DNA of 64,000 nucleotides from Burkholderia puraquae. Its GTDB lineage: Bacteria > Pseudomonadota > Gammaproteobacteria > Burkholderiales > Burkholderiaceae. The stretch is taken from positions 62,001-126,000 of the forward strand of contig NZ_NBYX01000015.1 in the NCBI RefSeq assembly GCF_002099195.1, given 5' to 3'. The notes under the pieces were generated by a model that worked only from the letters and a program-made list of their open reading frames with translations, had not been told where the DNA came from and made no database searches. Every line of letters starts with the position of its first letter. Position 1 is the stretch's first letter. This document shows positions 52,954 through 61,984 of this stretch, piece by piece. The position numbers and the translations under genes were made by a program.

Positions 52954-55353
52954 TCAATGGGCGAGCAGGCCGGGTGCGCGCGCGGGCCGACGTCTCGGGA
53001 AGATGCGCTCGAGCCAGACGGCGAAGGCGGGCAGCACGGTCATGGCCATGACCATGTTGACGATGAACATGAATGCCAGGAGCTTGCCCATATCGGCCTG
53101 GAACTTGAGCTCGGAGAATGACCAGGTGGCGACGCCGATCGCGAGCGTGATCGCGGTAAAGATGGTCGCCGTCCCGATCTCGAGGATCGATTGTTCGAGC
53201 GCCTTGACGATTCCGACACCGTTGGCGAGATGCAGCTGCAGGCGGTTGTAGATGTAGAACGCATAGTCGACGCCGATGCCCACTGCCAGCACCATCACGG
53301 GCAGCGTGGCGACGGTCAGGCCGATCTGCAGCTCCTTCATGAACCAGTACCCGATGAAGGTGCCGATCGTCAGCGGCAGGCAGCATGCGAGGACGGCGCG
53401 CAGGTCACGGTACGTGACGAGGACGAGCAGGACGATGGTCGTATAGACGTACAGCATCATCGGCAGTTCGCTGCGCTCGATCTCGTCGTTGACCGCGGCC
53501 AGGACGCCGGCGTTTCCGGAGGCAAGCCGGATCTTCACGCCGGGCAGCTTGTCGGTATCGCGAAAATGCTTCGCGGCGTTGATTACCTGGGTGATCGTGG
53601 TCGCCTTGTGGTCTGCCAGATAGATGTTCACCGCGGTCATGCTGCAGTCCTTGCGCATGACGCCCGGCGTGCGGGCCACCTCGCCGGCCAACGATGAATA
53701 GTTGTCGGGGTCGATGGGGATCGCAGACATCTTCGGATTGCCTTCGTTGTATCCCTCGTTGTACTGCCGCAGCAACGACGAAAACGAAACGACCGACAAT
53801 ACGCCGGGAACGGCGCGCATGGACCAGACGAAGCGATCCTGATAGGCACCGGTTTCCACGTTGTTGCAAGACTGGGGAGGCGCTTCGAAGACGATGGAAA
53901 TCCAGTCGAGACCGACGTCGTAGCTCGACGCGATGGAAACCGAATCCTTGTTGAACCGGGCATCGGCACGAAGTTCGGGCGCGCCTGCCTGCAGGGTGCC
54001 GACTACGCGGTCGCGGCTTTCCCAGGCCGCTACGCAGAACACCACGACGGCAGCGAGCAGGACGATCGCTGCATTGCGCGGAATGGCGACTTTTGCGAGC
54101 ACGCGGAGCACGCGGCCGCGACTAACGGCATGCAGTTCCGCATTCTTTGCATAATTGCCGTCGACCTTGAGCAACGACGCCGCCAGCGGAAGCATCACCA
54201 GATTCGTGACGATCTTGTACGCCACGCCGAGCGAAGCGGTGATCGCGAGCTCGCGCACCATCGGGATCGGAATCAGGATCAGCGTGACGAAGGAAACGAA
54301 AGCCGTCACCAGGGCGAGCGTACCGGGAATCAGCAGCCCGCTGAAGCTGGATCGCGCCGCTTGCTCCACCGACTTCCCGTGCGAGATCTCGCGAACGATG
54401 AAGTTGATCTGCTGGACGCCGTGTGAAACGCCGATCGCGAACACCAGGAACGGAACCAGCACGCCTAACGGGTCGAGCCCGTAGCCGAGGAGATGCAGCG
54501 TGCCAAACTGCCAGACGAGCGAGACCAGCGAGCAGGTCAGCGGCAGAATCGTCAGGCGAACGGAGCGACAGTACCAGTAGACGGCCAACGCGGTCAGGAG
54601 CAGGGCGATCGCGCAGAACTTCAGGACGGACGATGCACCGTTTGCAATGTCACCGATCTGCTTCGCGAAACCGATGATCTGGATTTCATAGTTCGAATCC
54701 TCGAACTTGGCTCGCAATTGCGATTCGAGCGCCTGATCGAATGCCACATAGTCGACCCGCTCACCTTTGGCGTCCAGCTCGTTGAGATCGGCGGTGACCA
54801 TTGCGCTGCTCTGGTCGCGCGACACGAGGCTGCCGACGAAGCCGCCCTGCGCGGTCGAGCGGGAAATGGCGCCGACCGTGTTGCTGTCGAGCTGATCGGG
54901 CGTCACGGTGCCGGGGATGAGCGGGTCGGCCCGGAACCCGTCTTCGGTGATCTCGTTGACAAACGAATTCGGAGTCCAGAGCGATTGAACGCTGCTGCGA
55001 GACACGTTCGGCAGAAACGTCACTGCCTGGGTGACTTCATAGAGTCGCTTCAACGCGGCCGGCGTCCAGATGCTGCCCTTGCGGGCCTTGACGACGACGA
55101 TCAAACGGTTGGCGCCGAGCAGGTCACCGCGATACTCGTTGAATGTCTGCGTGTACTCGTGCCCCAGCGGAAGCTGCTTCTCGAACCCGGCATCCATGCG
55201 CAGCTTGACGGCGAAGCAGGCCATGACGACCGTGAAAAGAACCAGAAGCCCCAGCACGAGACGCCTGTGACCGAACAGCGTATTTTCCAGCGATTGAAGC
55301 GTTCTTAGCAGCTTCCCGGGTCGGGCTGCGTCGGAAACAGGCGTTTGATTCAT
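52954..55353 (-). CDS. MMPL/RND family transporter
   Basis: The 799-residue inner-membrane protein starts at 55353 (MNQTPVSDAA) after GAGGT. It has an N-terminal helix (LVLGLLVLFTVVMACFAVKL split as LVLGLLVLFTVV and MACFAVKL), a large periplasmic domain, a block of five helices around 240-400 (with GVSHGVQQINFIVRE), a second periplasmic domain and a second block at the C-terminus (VGIGVDYAFYIYNRL). This is the sterol-sensing-like RND arrangement used for hydrophobic molecules. It sits 8 bp from the DUF1302 gene. Probably moves a hydrophobic substrate or metabolite across the envelope. Confidence 0.87.
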   Translation of the reverse strand: MNQTPVSDAARPGKLLRTLQSLENTLFGHRRLVLGLLVLFTVVMACFAVKLRMDAGFEKQLPLGHEYTQTFNEYRGDLLGANRLIVVVKARKGSIWTPAALKRLYEVTQAVTFLPNVSRSSVQSLWTPNSFVNEITEDGFRADPLIPGTVTPDQLDSNTVGAISRSTAQGGFVGSLVSRDQSSAMVTADLNELDAKGERVDYVAFDQALESQLRAKFEDSNYEIQIIGFAKQIGDIANGASSVLKFCAIALLLTALAVYWYCRSVRLTILPLTCSLVSLVWQFGTLHLLGYGLDPLGVLVPFLVFAIGVSHGVQQINFIVREISHGKSVEQAARSSFSGLLIPGTLALVTAFVSFVTLILIPIPMVRELAITASLGVAYKIVTNLVMLPLAASLLKVDGNYAKNAELHAVSRGRVLRVLAKVAIPRNAAIVLLAAVVVFCVAAWESRDRVVGTLQAGAPELRADARFNKDSVSIASSYDVGLDWISIVFEAPPQSCNNVETGAYQDRFVWSMRAVPGVLSVVSFSSLLRQYNEGYNEGNPKMSAIPIDPDNYSSLAGEVARTPGVMRKDCSMTAVNIYLADHKATTITQVINAAKHFRDTDKLPGVKIRLASGNAGVLAAVNDEIERSELPMMLYVYTTIVLLVLVTYRDLRAVLACCLPLTIGTFIGYWFMKELQIGLTVATLPVMVLAVGIGVDYAFYIYNRLQLHLANGVGIVKALEQSILEIGTATIFTAITLAIGVATWSFSELKFQADMGKLLAFMFIVNMVMAMTVLPAFAVWLERIFPRRRPARAPGLLAH

Positions 55354-55360
55354 ATAGACC

Positions 55361-57067
55361 TCAGAAATTTCGAGATGCGACGATTGCCACGAAGTCCCTG
55401 TCACGTAGCGGGTTGGCCAGAGGATTGGTCGGGCCCATGAAACGGGTGTAGTTCAATCCGACCTGCCAGTTCGCCGGGTTCTGTATGAAATTCACATACA
55501 GGTTCATCGCCGTCACGCCGCGCATGAACTGGGCATTCACGTTCGGCGTATTGCCAAAGAGGCCGTATCGAACGAATATCCCCGGATTGACCTGCCACCC
55601 GGGAATGACGGTGCCGTCGTAAACCCAGTTGAAATCGACGTCGATCCCGCCGGAGTATTTCGTTCCCTGAGCGCTGCCAGGCGAGTTGAGTGCGCCGGTC
55701 GCGAACAGGTCGTTGAATTCGTTCCCCCACAGAAGCGCACCGGGAGAAATCGGCGACCCGCCGTAGCTCTTGTGAAGCCCGGGATAAGCAATGATCACGG
55801 TCTCGGTCGTCAGGGTGGCGGTCTGGGCGCCGAGCAGCTTCAGGAATGCTCCGGAATTGCCTGGCTGGAGCGAGTAGAGGGTCGTCAGATGCCACTGGAA
55901 TCGCTTCTCGTCGACCCAGCAGTTCCCCCCTTGCGCGACGCATCCACTGGCCGGATTCAGCGGAACGGCATCTCGCGGGCGGTACGACAGTTCGGTACCG
56001 ATTGCCCAGTCGCCCACGGGGAAGTTGGCGCTGACACCGATCATGTGGCGGTCTTCCGGAAATCGGAAGACCGTCCCGCCCGTCGAACTCAGCGAGACTT
56101 GCGGGAACTTGTCGTGGTACGCGATCGTGTAGAAGCCGAGATTCAGGTCCGTTCCCGCGGGCTGGTAGCGAATGGAAAAGCCATACTGCCCGCCGTTTTT
56201 CGGATGAACCGTCGAGACGCCATACGCGTTGTTGCCTGGCCCGACGATCTGATTCGACCAATAGCTGCCAACCGGCGGAAGGTAATTCTGGTTCCAGTTG
56301 CTCTGGAAGTACCCTTCGACGTTCACGCCGTGACCCACGCCGGATGCGACACTCACGATCGGCGCGGGCAGGATGATCTCCTTGACCTGCGCCCCGGGCT
56401 GGGACGCGCGATTCACGTCGATCGCATTCGTCGCATTGACGCCGCCGGTTTCCCAGATGCTTTCGCCCCAGCTGACGACCTGATTACCCACACGGACGCG
56501 TGCAATCTGGTCGCCTACGTTGAACTGCTTGCTGACCCACAGGTCGAGCAAGCGCGGCTTGAAGCGGATGTTTTTCTCGGCATTGGACGGGAGCCCGCCG
56601 CTCAGGTTGGGCGACGGGTTGTAGAACAGGTCCTGTCCGCTGGTTGCGCCTGTCGTGCGGGTACCGGAGTAGTCGTATTGCCAGGTACCCCGTGCCATGA
56701 ACGTGAGCCCTTGAGACGGCATCTTCAGGACCAGCTCGTGGTTGCCCTTGAGATAGCTCGTGAAAGGATCTCCCTTGCCGTAGTTGATGTCGCCCTGATC
56801 GGAGAGGCCGCTCAATTGACCGAGTCGGCCGCCACCGGTCTGCGCACCGGTGGCCACGTTGTAGGTCGGCGATACGAGATTGCTGCTCGGCGAGGCAGTT
56901 CGAACGCCGACGCCCGCCGATATCGTCGAATCGAAACTGCCTTCAACATTCCCGATCGTGAAAGTGAAGGCGTGCGCGCTGCCGCACCCGAGGGCGACGA
57001 GCGCCGAGACCGCAGCGCGCACGAAAGCCACACTGGATCGGGGCTGAAACGAGGAGGTGGTAGCCAT
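55361..57067 (-). CDS. DUF1302 outer-membrane beta-barrel protein
   Basis: The 568-residue protein has a signal peptide (VRAAVSALVALGCGSAHAF) and then alternating amphipathic strands rich in Gly, Tyr and Trp, ending in Phe (IVASRNF) as outer-membrane barrels do. The family segment RVRVGNQVVSWGES is present. DUF1302 proteins accompany DUF1329 and MMPL genes in clusters for aromatic, terpenoid or steroid-like substrates and may be channels. Here it lies between DUF1329 and the transporter on the same strand, with a 16-bp gap upstream. Confidence 0.85.
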   Translation of the reverse strand: MATTSSFQPRSSVAFVRAAVSALVALGCGSAHAFTFTIGNVEGSFDSTISAGVGVRTASPSSNLVSPTYNVATGAQTGGGRLGQLSGLSDQGDINYGKGDPFTSYLKGNHELVLKMPSQGLTFMARGTWQYDYSGTRTTGATSGQDLFYNPSPNLSGGLPSNAEKNIRFKPRLLDLWVSKQFNVGDQIARVRVGNQVVSWGESIWETGGVNATNAIDVNRASQPGAQVKEIILPAPIVSVASGVGHGVNVEGYFQSNWNQNYLPPVGSYWSNQIVGPGNNAYGVSTVHPKNGGQYGFSIRYQPAGTDLNLGFYTIAYHDKFPQVSLSSTGGTVFRFPEDRHMIGVSANFPVGDWAIGTELSYRPRDAVPLNPASGCVAQGGNCWVDEKRFQWHLTTLYSLQPGNSGAFLKLLGAQTATLTTETVIIAYPGLHKSYGGSPISPGALLWGNEFNDLFATGALNSPGSAQGTKYSGGIDVDFNWVYDGTVIPGWQVNPGIFVRYGLFGNTPNVNAQFMRGVTAMNLYVNFIQNPANWQVGLNYTRFMGPTNPLANPLRDRDFVAIVASRNF

Positions 57068-57083
57068 TTTGTTTCGGCGCCTG

Positions 57084-58487
57084 TCAACGCTCGCTCAACG
57101 CACGGAGATTATCGGCGTTGTAGAAGCTGGGCTTGTAGTGTTGGTCCGCCGACGAGTCGACCGACCACTTCGCGTCCCGTCCGGCCGCGAGCATCGAACC
57201 GTCCACGAGGTACCGGCCGTCGACGAGGTTGTATTGAGCGAATGCGAGCGTGTCGCAGCTTCCCGTCTCATACACCGGAATGACGTAACCTTCGCGGACC
57301 TTCGAGATGTTGCCCTGCGCGTCGTAATCCACCGCGCCGAGGTAGCTCCAGCTGTCTTCGTCGATGTAGAACAGGCGCTTGGGCGCGGTATGGCGCATCC
57401 CCTGCTTGACCGCGGCTTCCACGACCCACACGCGATGGAGTTCGTAGCGACGCTTCGACGGGTTCACGAAGTCGGGGCCATAGGCATCTTCGAATTTGTC
57501 CGAGAAGTCGTACATGCCCAGGTCGTTATAGGTAACGATCATTTCCTTCTTGCCGAGCAACTTCCAGGAGAATCGGTCCGTCTGTCCGGAGAAGACCATT
57601 GCTTCATCGATGTTGTACTGGTTGTCGAATCCGATCTGGGGCGCATCGTACGCATACGACGGCATGCGACGGGTCCGGCGCTGCCCCGGGAAGTAGTAGA
57701 AGACTTCGGTCGGCTTGTCGGCGTAGTTCGTGAAGATCGCGGCCTGGCCGGCAATGGCCGCCGGGGATTTGTACGCGTAGTAAGCGTTGCCTTCGACCTG
57801 ATTGACCTTCGCGAACGTCGTGCCGGCCTTGTCACCCCACGGCTGGTAGATCCACGCGTCGGAAACGTTCTTGATCCAGTCGGACGCGCCCTTCCGCGGG
57901 GAGACGACGGTGATGATGTCGCGCATCTCGACGCCGGCGCCGCGGTAGTGCAGCTTCGCGTTCCACATCACTTCCGCGCCGGTCTTGGGCACAGGGAACG
58001 GGTAGCCGGGCAGGTGCGCATCGGTGAGTTCCGATCCGTCCGCCGACATCTTGGCGAAACCCGCGTTGTTCTTCGTGTTCTCCGCGACGAAATCGGGAAC
58101 GCCACACGTGCGCCGCGAAGGATAGACCGGCATCGTGAAGCCCTTCAGGTTCTTCAACAGCGCAATCTGGCCCGGGTTGAGCTTGTCCGCGTACTTGTCG
58201 ACATTACTGGCGTCGATCGTATACAGGGGCTTGTCGGACTTGTATTTGAAGAAATCCGCGCGGCGCTTGCCGTAAGCCCAGCCCGCCCCGACGTTGCCCA
58301 CCGGTGTCCAGGCAGGAATGCCGCTCGCGGTGCCGGCGACTTCGGCGCCCGATGGCGTATGAGACGAATCCGTACCTTCGGCCAGCGCGCCGGTCAAAGA
58401 CATCGCGACTGCGGAAGCGATGACGGACAATTTCGCTGCCGATCGGATGAGCGAAGCGGATTTCTTGAAAGAATGAGTCTTGACCAC
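57084..58487 (-). CDS. DUF1329 family exported protein
   Basis: The 467-residue protein starts at a GTG at 58487 (MVKTHSFKKSASLIRS), six bases after a perfect AAGGAG; this beats the ATG at 58583 because the signal peptide (AAKLSVIASAVAMSLTGALA) then begins properly. The rest is a beta-rich LolA/LolB-like fold with YDAPQIGFDNQYNIDEA and AEGTD at the mature start. DUF1329 proteins are periplasmic or outer-membrane and are likely lipophile carriers. It is the first gene of the leftward DUF1329-DUF1302-MMPL-YCF48 operon, so its promoter lies in 58488-58801. Confidence 0.87.
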   Translation of the reverse strand: MVKTHSFKKSASLIRSAAKLSVIASAVAMSLTGALAEGTDSSHTPSGAEVAGTASGIPAWTPVGNVGAGWAYGKRRADFFKYKSDKPLYTIDASNVDKYADKLNPGQIALLKNLKGFTMPVYPSRRTCGVPDFVAENTKNNAGFAKMSADGSELTDAHLPGYPFPVPKTGAEVMWNAKLHYRGAGVEMRDIITVVSPRKGASDWIKNVSDAWIYQPWGDKAGTTFAKVNQVEGNAYYAYKSPAAIAGQAAIFTNYADKPTEVFYYFPGQRRTRRMPSYAYDAPQIGFDNQYNIDEAMVFSGQTDRFSWKLLGKKEMIVTYNDLGMYDFSDKFEDAYGPDFVNPSKRRYELHRVWVVEAAVKQGMRHTAPKRLFYIDEDSWSYLGAVDYDAQGNISKVREGYVIPVYETGSCDTLAFAQYNLVDGRYLVDGSMLAAGRDAKWSVDSSADQHYKPSFYNADNLRALSER

Positions 58488-58801
58488 AGCAATCTCCTTG
58501 ACCTTGACCAGGTAACGTGCACCCGCCAAAGGGTTGTGCATAGGCGAATGCGGATGAACGTTCAGGAAACCCTGCCTGTTCATTAGCTATGCGAAATAAA
58601 TGAAGGTGCGCTTTTGCTTTGTTTTATTGAATCGGCGAACGCCAGGCCACCGTGACGACGTAGGCGTTCGTATTGTCCGGCTCCCTGGTGGAGGGCCGGA
58701 CGGTTGGTTGATGCATACAGCTATCGGTCGCCCACCCAAGCCGAATGCGACGGGTTCGACCGGGTCGGCTCCGTACGCGCCACTTTCGAGTGGCCTCCGG
58801 C
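58488..58801. other. Promoter region of the DUF1329 operon
   Basis: About 314 bp between the transaminase stop and the DUF1329 start, both on the minus strand. It must hold the promoter of the membrane operon. The AT-richer patch at 58585-58635 is a candidate. No copy of the TGGTCA-NN-TGACCA operator was found here. Confidence 0.45.
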
Positions 58802-59782
58802 TTATGCCGGGACCGACGAGAAGTATTCAGCCGGCTGAGCGTGCCATCCTGCCCAGCGCTTCTCCCAGTAGAGGTTGTGAATCTTCTCGGAGATCGGGCC
58901 GGGGCCGTTGCGGTTGCCGAGGGGCTGATCGTCGACGGCGCTGACGGGCATGATTCCGCCTGCGGACGAGGACGTGAAGGCTTCATCGGCTTCGCGCAGT
59001 TGGGTCGCGGTGTACTTGCCGATGTTCACCTTGATGCCGAGCTCGGCGGCGATATCGAAGACGCTCTGGCGCGTGATGCCCAGCAGGCAGCCTTCGGCGG
59101 GGGTGTGAAGCTCCCCGTTCTTGACGAAAAAGACGTTCGCGCCGGCCGCCTCGGTGAGGTTGTCGTTTTCATCGACGAGAACCGCCCAGTCCTTTTCCTG
59201 CGTCATCGCTTCGAACAGGGCGAGCTTCATGTCCATCCAGTGGAAGTTCTTGGCCGTGGGATCGACAGCCTTCGCGGAAATGCGGTTGTACCGCTTGCTG
59301 ACCAACAGGTTCGAGCCTCGCGTGCGGATCTCGTCGTCCGCCTGGAAGAAGAACGGCACGGCAAAGGCAAACATCGCGTTCTTCATTGCGCTGCGGTCGC
59401 GGCGGTCGACGCTCAGGGGGCCGCGGGTGACGCACCACCAGACGTAGGCATCCTTCAGGCCGGCGTTCCGGACGAGATTGTGGAGAATCTCCTTGACCTG
59501 GTCGCGATTGAACGGATTCTCGAGGAAGAACTTCGCCGCCGACTCTTCCATGCGCGTGAGGTGATCGTCGAGCCGGAAGAAGTTGCCGCGCGAGACGGTG
59601 ACGACGTCGTAGGCCGCGTCGGCATGCAGGAATCCTGCGTCGACGAGCGGGACGGTCGCTTCCGTGATGGGGACATATTTGCCGTCGCAGAAAGCACTGC
59701 CGGCTTCATAGCGGGGTTCGTGCGGAGCGCGAGCATGCAATGGGTTCTCATGCATGATCTGCTGTACTTGAATGATTGCCAT
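58802..59782 (-). CDS. Class-IV (fold IV) PLP aminotransferase, BCAT/(R)-amine-transaminase-like
   Basis: The 326-residue enzyme has the fold IV pattern: VPLVDAGFLHADAAYDVVTV near residue 44, RLDDHLTRM, the Schiff-base Lys in AKNFHWMDMKLALFEA, EAAGANVFFVKNG and GITRQSVFDIA. Compared with branched-chain aminotransferases, the first strand and the KNFHW segment look more like (R)-selective amine:pyruvate transaminases, as far as I can judge without alignment. It would interconvert a primary amine and a ketone or keto acid. It has its own promoter with operator D, and so belongs to the regulon. Confidence 0.83.
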   Translation of the reverse strand: MAIIQVQQIMHENPLHARAPHEPRYEAGSAFCDGKYVPITEATVPLVDAGFLHADAAYDVVTVSRGNFFRLDDHLTRMEESAAKFFLENPFNRDQVKEILHNLVRNAGLKDAYVWWCVTRGPLSVDRRDRSAMKNAMFAFAVPFFFQADDEIRTRGSNLLVSKRYNRISAKAVDPTAKNFHWMDMKLALFEAMTQEKDWAVLVDENDNLTEAAGANVFFVKNGELHTPAEGCLLGITRQSVFDIAAELGIKVNIGKYTATQLREADEAFTSSSAGGIMPVSAVDDQPLGNRNGPGPISEKIHNLYWEKRWAGWHAQPAEYFSSVPA

Positions 59783-59901
59783 GGTGATTACCTTTCGCTC
59801 CCGAGGGAGAGTTGTCGTTCGATGTTGACGTCAAAAAGCGACCGGATCGCGGTGCGCTACTTTGCGGATTGCTTACTTCCTGGCTATCCGGCGTGAAGTC
59901 T

Positions 59902-59926
59902 GACACATGACTTGATCAAGTGACCG
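59902..59926 (-). promoter_or_regulatory. Composite TetR-type operator D, before the transaminase
   Basis: On the minus strand CGGTCA-CT-TGATCA is followed by AGTCATGTGTCA, the same core-plus-partial-copy layout as operator A, oriented with the transaminase gene. It begins about 120 bp upstream of that start. Confidence 0.62.
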
Positions 59927-60241
59927 TGTAGTGGAAAGTATTGCTCGAAAAATTCCTTGTCGATGAAGGTTAACCCTCTGTGATTCGCGCTTGGATACTC
60001 GAGCGGCGAGCAGACCTGTACGTGCCGCCCGGTGAGCGTCGAACGTTCGTGCCGGTAGACCGAACCGGTCCGCCAGAGAAAAGTGGCTTCAACGTAACGC
60101 GCGCTTCGCTGGAAGTCGCCTCGTGGTTTCGTCTTCGCCGTCGTCCGGCCGCACGCATTGCAGATATTTCTGCAGTTGCATGGCTGTTCGTTCCCTGAAG
60201 CGTCCAACTTTGAAGTGCCGGCGGCAATACTGATTATTACT

Positions 60242-60268
60242 GAGTCACACGACTTGGCCAAATGATCA
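60242..60268 (-). promoter_or_regulatory. Composite TetR-type operator E, before the aldehyde dehydrogenase
   Basis: On the minus strand TGATCA-TT-TGGCCA is followed by AGTCGTGTGACTC. It ends 82 bp upstream of the gene at 60350. A TAGTAT at 60279-60284 lies ten bases past the core, in the position of a -10 box, so binding would block the polymerase. Confidence 0.62.
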
Positions 60269-60349
60269 AAAAAGACGGTAGTATGGATCCCCCGGGCGAT
60301 TCCGCGGCTGCAGGCTCGCCCCCGAGACCAACTGACATGGAGCGAACTG

Positions 60350-61810
60350 ATGCCGATCTTTGAAGCAGACCATCTTCGCAGGGCGTTCATCGGCGGCCGC
60401 TGGGTGGCGCCGGCGAACGGTGGCATTGAGCACGACATCATCGATCCGGCGACAGGCGAAGTCTCCGGCGTGTTGCTGTTCTCCGACGAAGCGGATGTGA
60501 ACCTGGCTGCGAAGGCGGCGAGCGACGCCTTCGCGGCATTCTCGAACACGCCTCTAGCCGAGCGGCTCGAGATGCTCGAGCGCGTGATCGGTGCATATAC
60601 CGAGCGGTTGCAGGATATGGCGGACGCAATTACGCTCGAGATGGGCGCACCGATGGACGCTATTTCTCGTCCGCTTCAGGCGGCGCTGGGGCTCTGGCAC
60701 CTCCATACGACCCTGGAAGTTGCAAAGCAGTATCCGTTCGAACGAACCCAGGGCACGTCGCGGATCGTGAAGGAGCCGGTGGGCGTGTGCGGGTTGATTA
60801 CGCCATGGAACTGGCCAATGAACCAGGTCATGTGCAAGGTTGCGCCGGCGCTGGTGGCGGGCTGCACGATCGTGTTGAAGCCCAGTCAGAATGCGCCGTA
60901 CTCGGCCATTGTTCTCGCCGAGATCCTTGAGAAGGCCGGTGTGCCTCCCGGCGTATTCAATCTCGTGCAGGGCTCGGGGCAGCGCCTGGGCAGAGCGATT
61001 GCTTCCAGCCCGTTGATCGACATGGTGTCGCTGACGGGTTCGACGAACGCTGGCGTGGAAGTCGCTCAGGCAGCGGCGACGACGATCAAGAGGGTGACGC
61101 TGGAACTGGGCGGAAAATCGGCGAACATCATTCTGGATAGCGAAAACTTTCAGCAGGGCGTCACGCATGGTGTGCTCCAGATGATGGCCAACTCCGGCCA
61201 GACATGCACCGCACCATCACGAATGCTGGTGCCGGCGCATCGTATCGAGGAGGCGGAACGGATTGCGGTCGCTGCATGCGGGCAGGTTGTCGTCGGCGAT
61301 CCGCGCGATCCCGGTACAACCATGGGGCCCATGGCGAACCAGCGCCAGCATCGAAAGGTGCAGGAAATGATCGGGGTTGGCCTCGAGGAGGGCGCGGTGC
61401 TCCTGTCGGGCGGGCTCGGCAATCCTCCCGGGCTTGAACGAGGCTACTACGTCAAGCCGACGATCTTCAGCCGCGTGAACAATCGCATGAAGATCGCAAC
61501 CGAGGAGATTTTCGGCCCGGTACTGGTGATCATCCCCTATCAGGATGAATCGGATGCCGTCGCCATCGCCAACGACTCGCCGTACGGATTGTCCGGCTAC
61601 GTCTATGGAGATTCGATCGAACAGGCGGAGCGTGTCGCAAGAAAATTGCGAACCGGGATGGTGCATTTGAACGGCGCGGCCGTTGATATCGCAGCACCGT
61701 TCGGCGGCTACAAGCAGTCCGGCAATGGACGCGAATGGGGCTACGCCGGCATCGAGGAGTTCCTGGAGACGAAGTCCATGTTCGGCGCGACGCCGGGCGC
61801 TGTCAGCTAG
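60350..61810 (+). CDS. NAD-dependent aldehyde dehydrogenase
   Basis: The 486-residue enzyme has LITPWNWPMNQ (149-159), base Glu252 in LELGGKSANI and nucleophile Cys286 in GQTCTAPSR. It is most like the gene at 22240 and not the two SSADH-type enzymes. It stands alone with its own operator and promoter, divergent from the transaminase. It probably handles an aldehyde formed in the ketone route. It converges with a TetR gene, with a hairpin between them. Confidence 0.87.
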   Translation: MPIFEADHLRRAFIGGRWVAPANGGIEHDIIDPATGEVSGVLLFSDEADVNLAAKAASDAFAAFSNTPLAERLEMLERVIGAYTERLQDMADAITLEMGAPMDAISRPLQAALGLWHLHTTLEVAKQYPFERTQGTSRIVKEPVGVCGLITPWNWPMNQVMCKVAPALVAGCTIVLKPSQNAPYSAIVLAEILEKAGVPPGVFNLVQGSGQRLGRAIASSPLIDMVSLTGSTNAGVEVAQAAATTIKRVTLELGGKSANIILDSENFQQGVTHGVLQMMANSGQTCTAPSRMLVPAHRIEEAERIAVAACGQVVVGDPRDPGTTMGPMANQRQHRKVQEMIGVGLEEGAVLLSGGLGNPPGLERGYYVKPTIFSRVNNRMKIATEEIFGPVLVIIPYQDESDAVAIANDSPYGLSGYVYGDSIEQAERVARKLRTGMVHLNGAAVDIAAPFGGYKQSGNGREWGYAGIEEFLETKSMFGATPGAVS

Positions 61811-61824
61811 CTGGAATCGACGGC

Positions 61825-61849
61825 GGGCGCCCATTTCGGCTGGGCGCCC
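61825..61849. terminator. Bidirectional hairpin between aldehyde dehydrogenase and TetR genes
   Basis: GGGCGCCCA and TGGGCGCCC form a perfect 9-bp stem around a 7-base loop, 14 bp after the dehydrogenase stop and 135 bp beyond the TetR stop. No T-run on either side. Confidence 0.5.
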
Positions 61850-61984
61850 TGCACGATGCCGTCGCGCATCGACGGGACAGTGACGAGATCCAGGTCTGCC
61901 ATGGAGCGGGGTGCTGGGCGAGCATGCATTGCATGCGCTCTGTCAGGGTGCCGGTTTTCGACGCAACGACGCGCGCATCGATTC

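Larger units (their letters stand above)
59783..60349. other. Divergent promoter region of transaminase and aldehyde dehydrogenase
   Basis: 567 bp separate the leftward transaminase and the rightward aldehyde dehydrogenase. Two composite operators lie in it, at 59902-59926 and 60242-60268, one near each gene. No coding region is supported. Confidence 0.6.
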
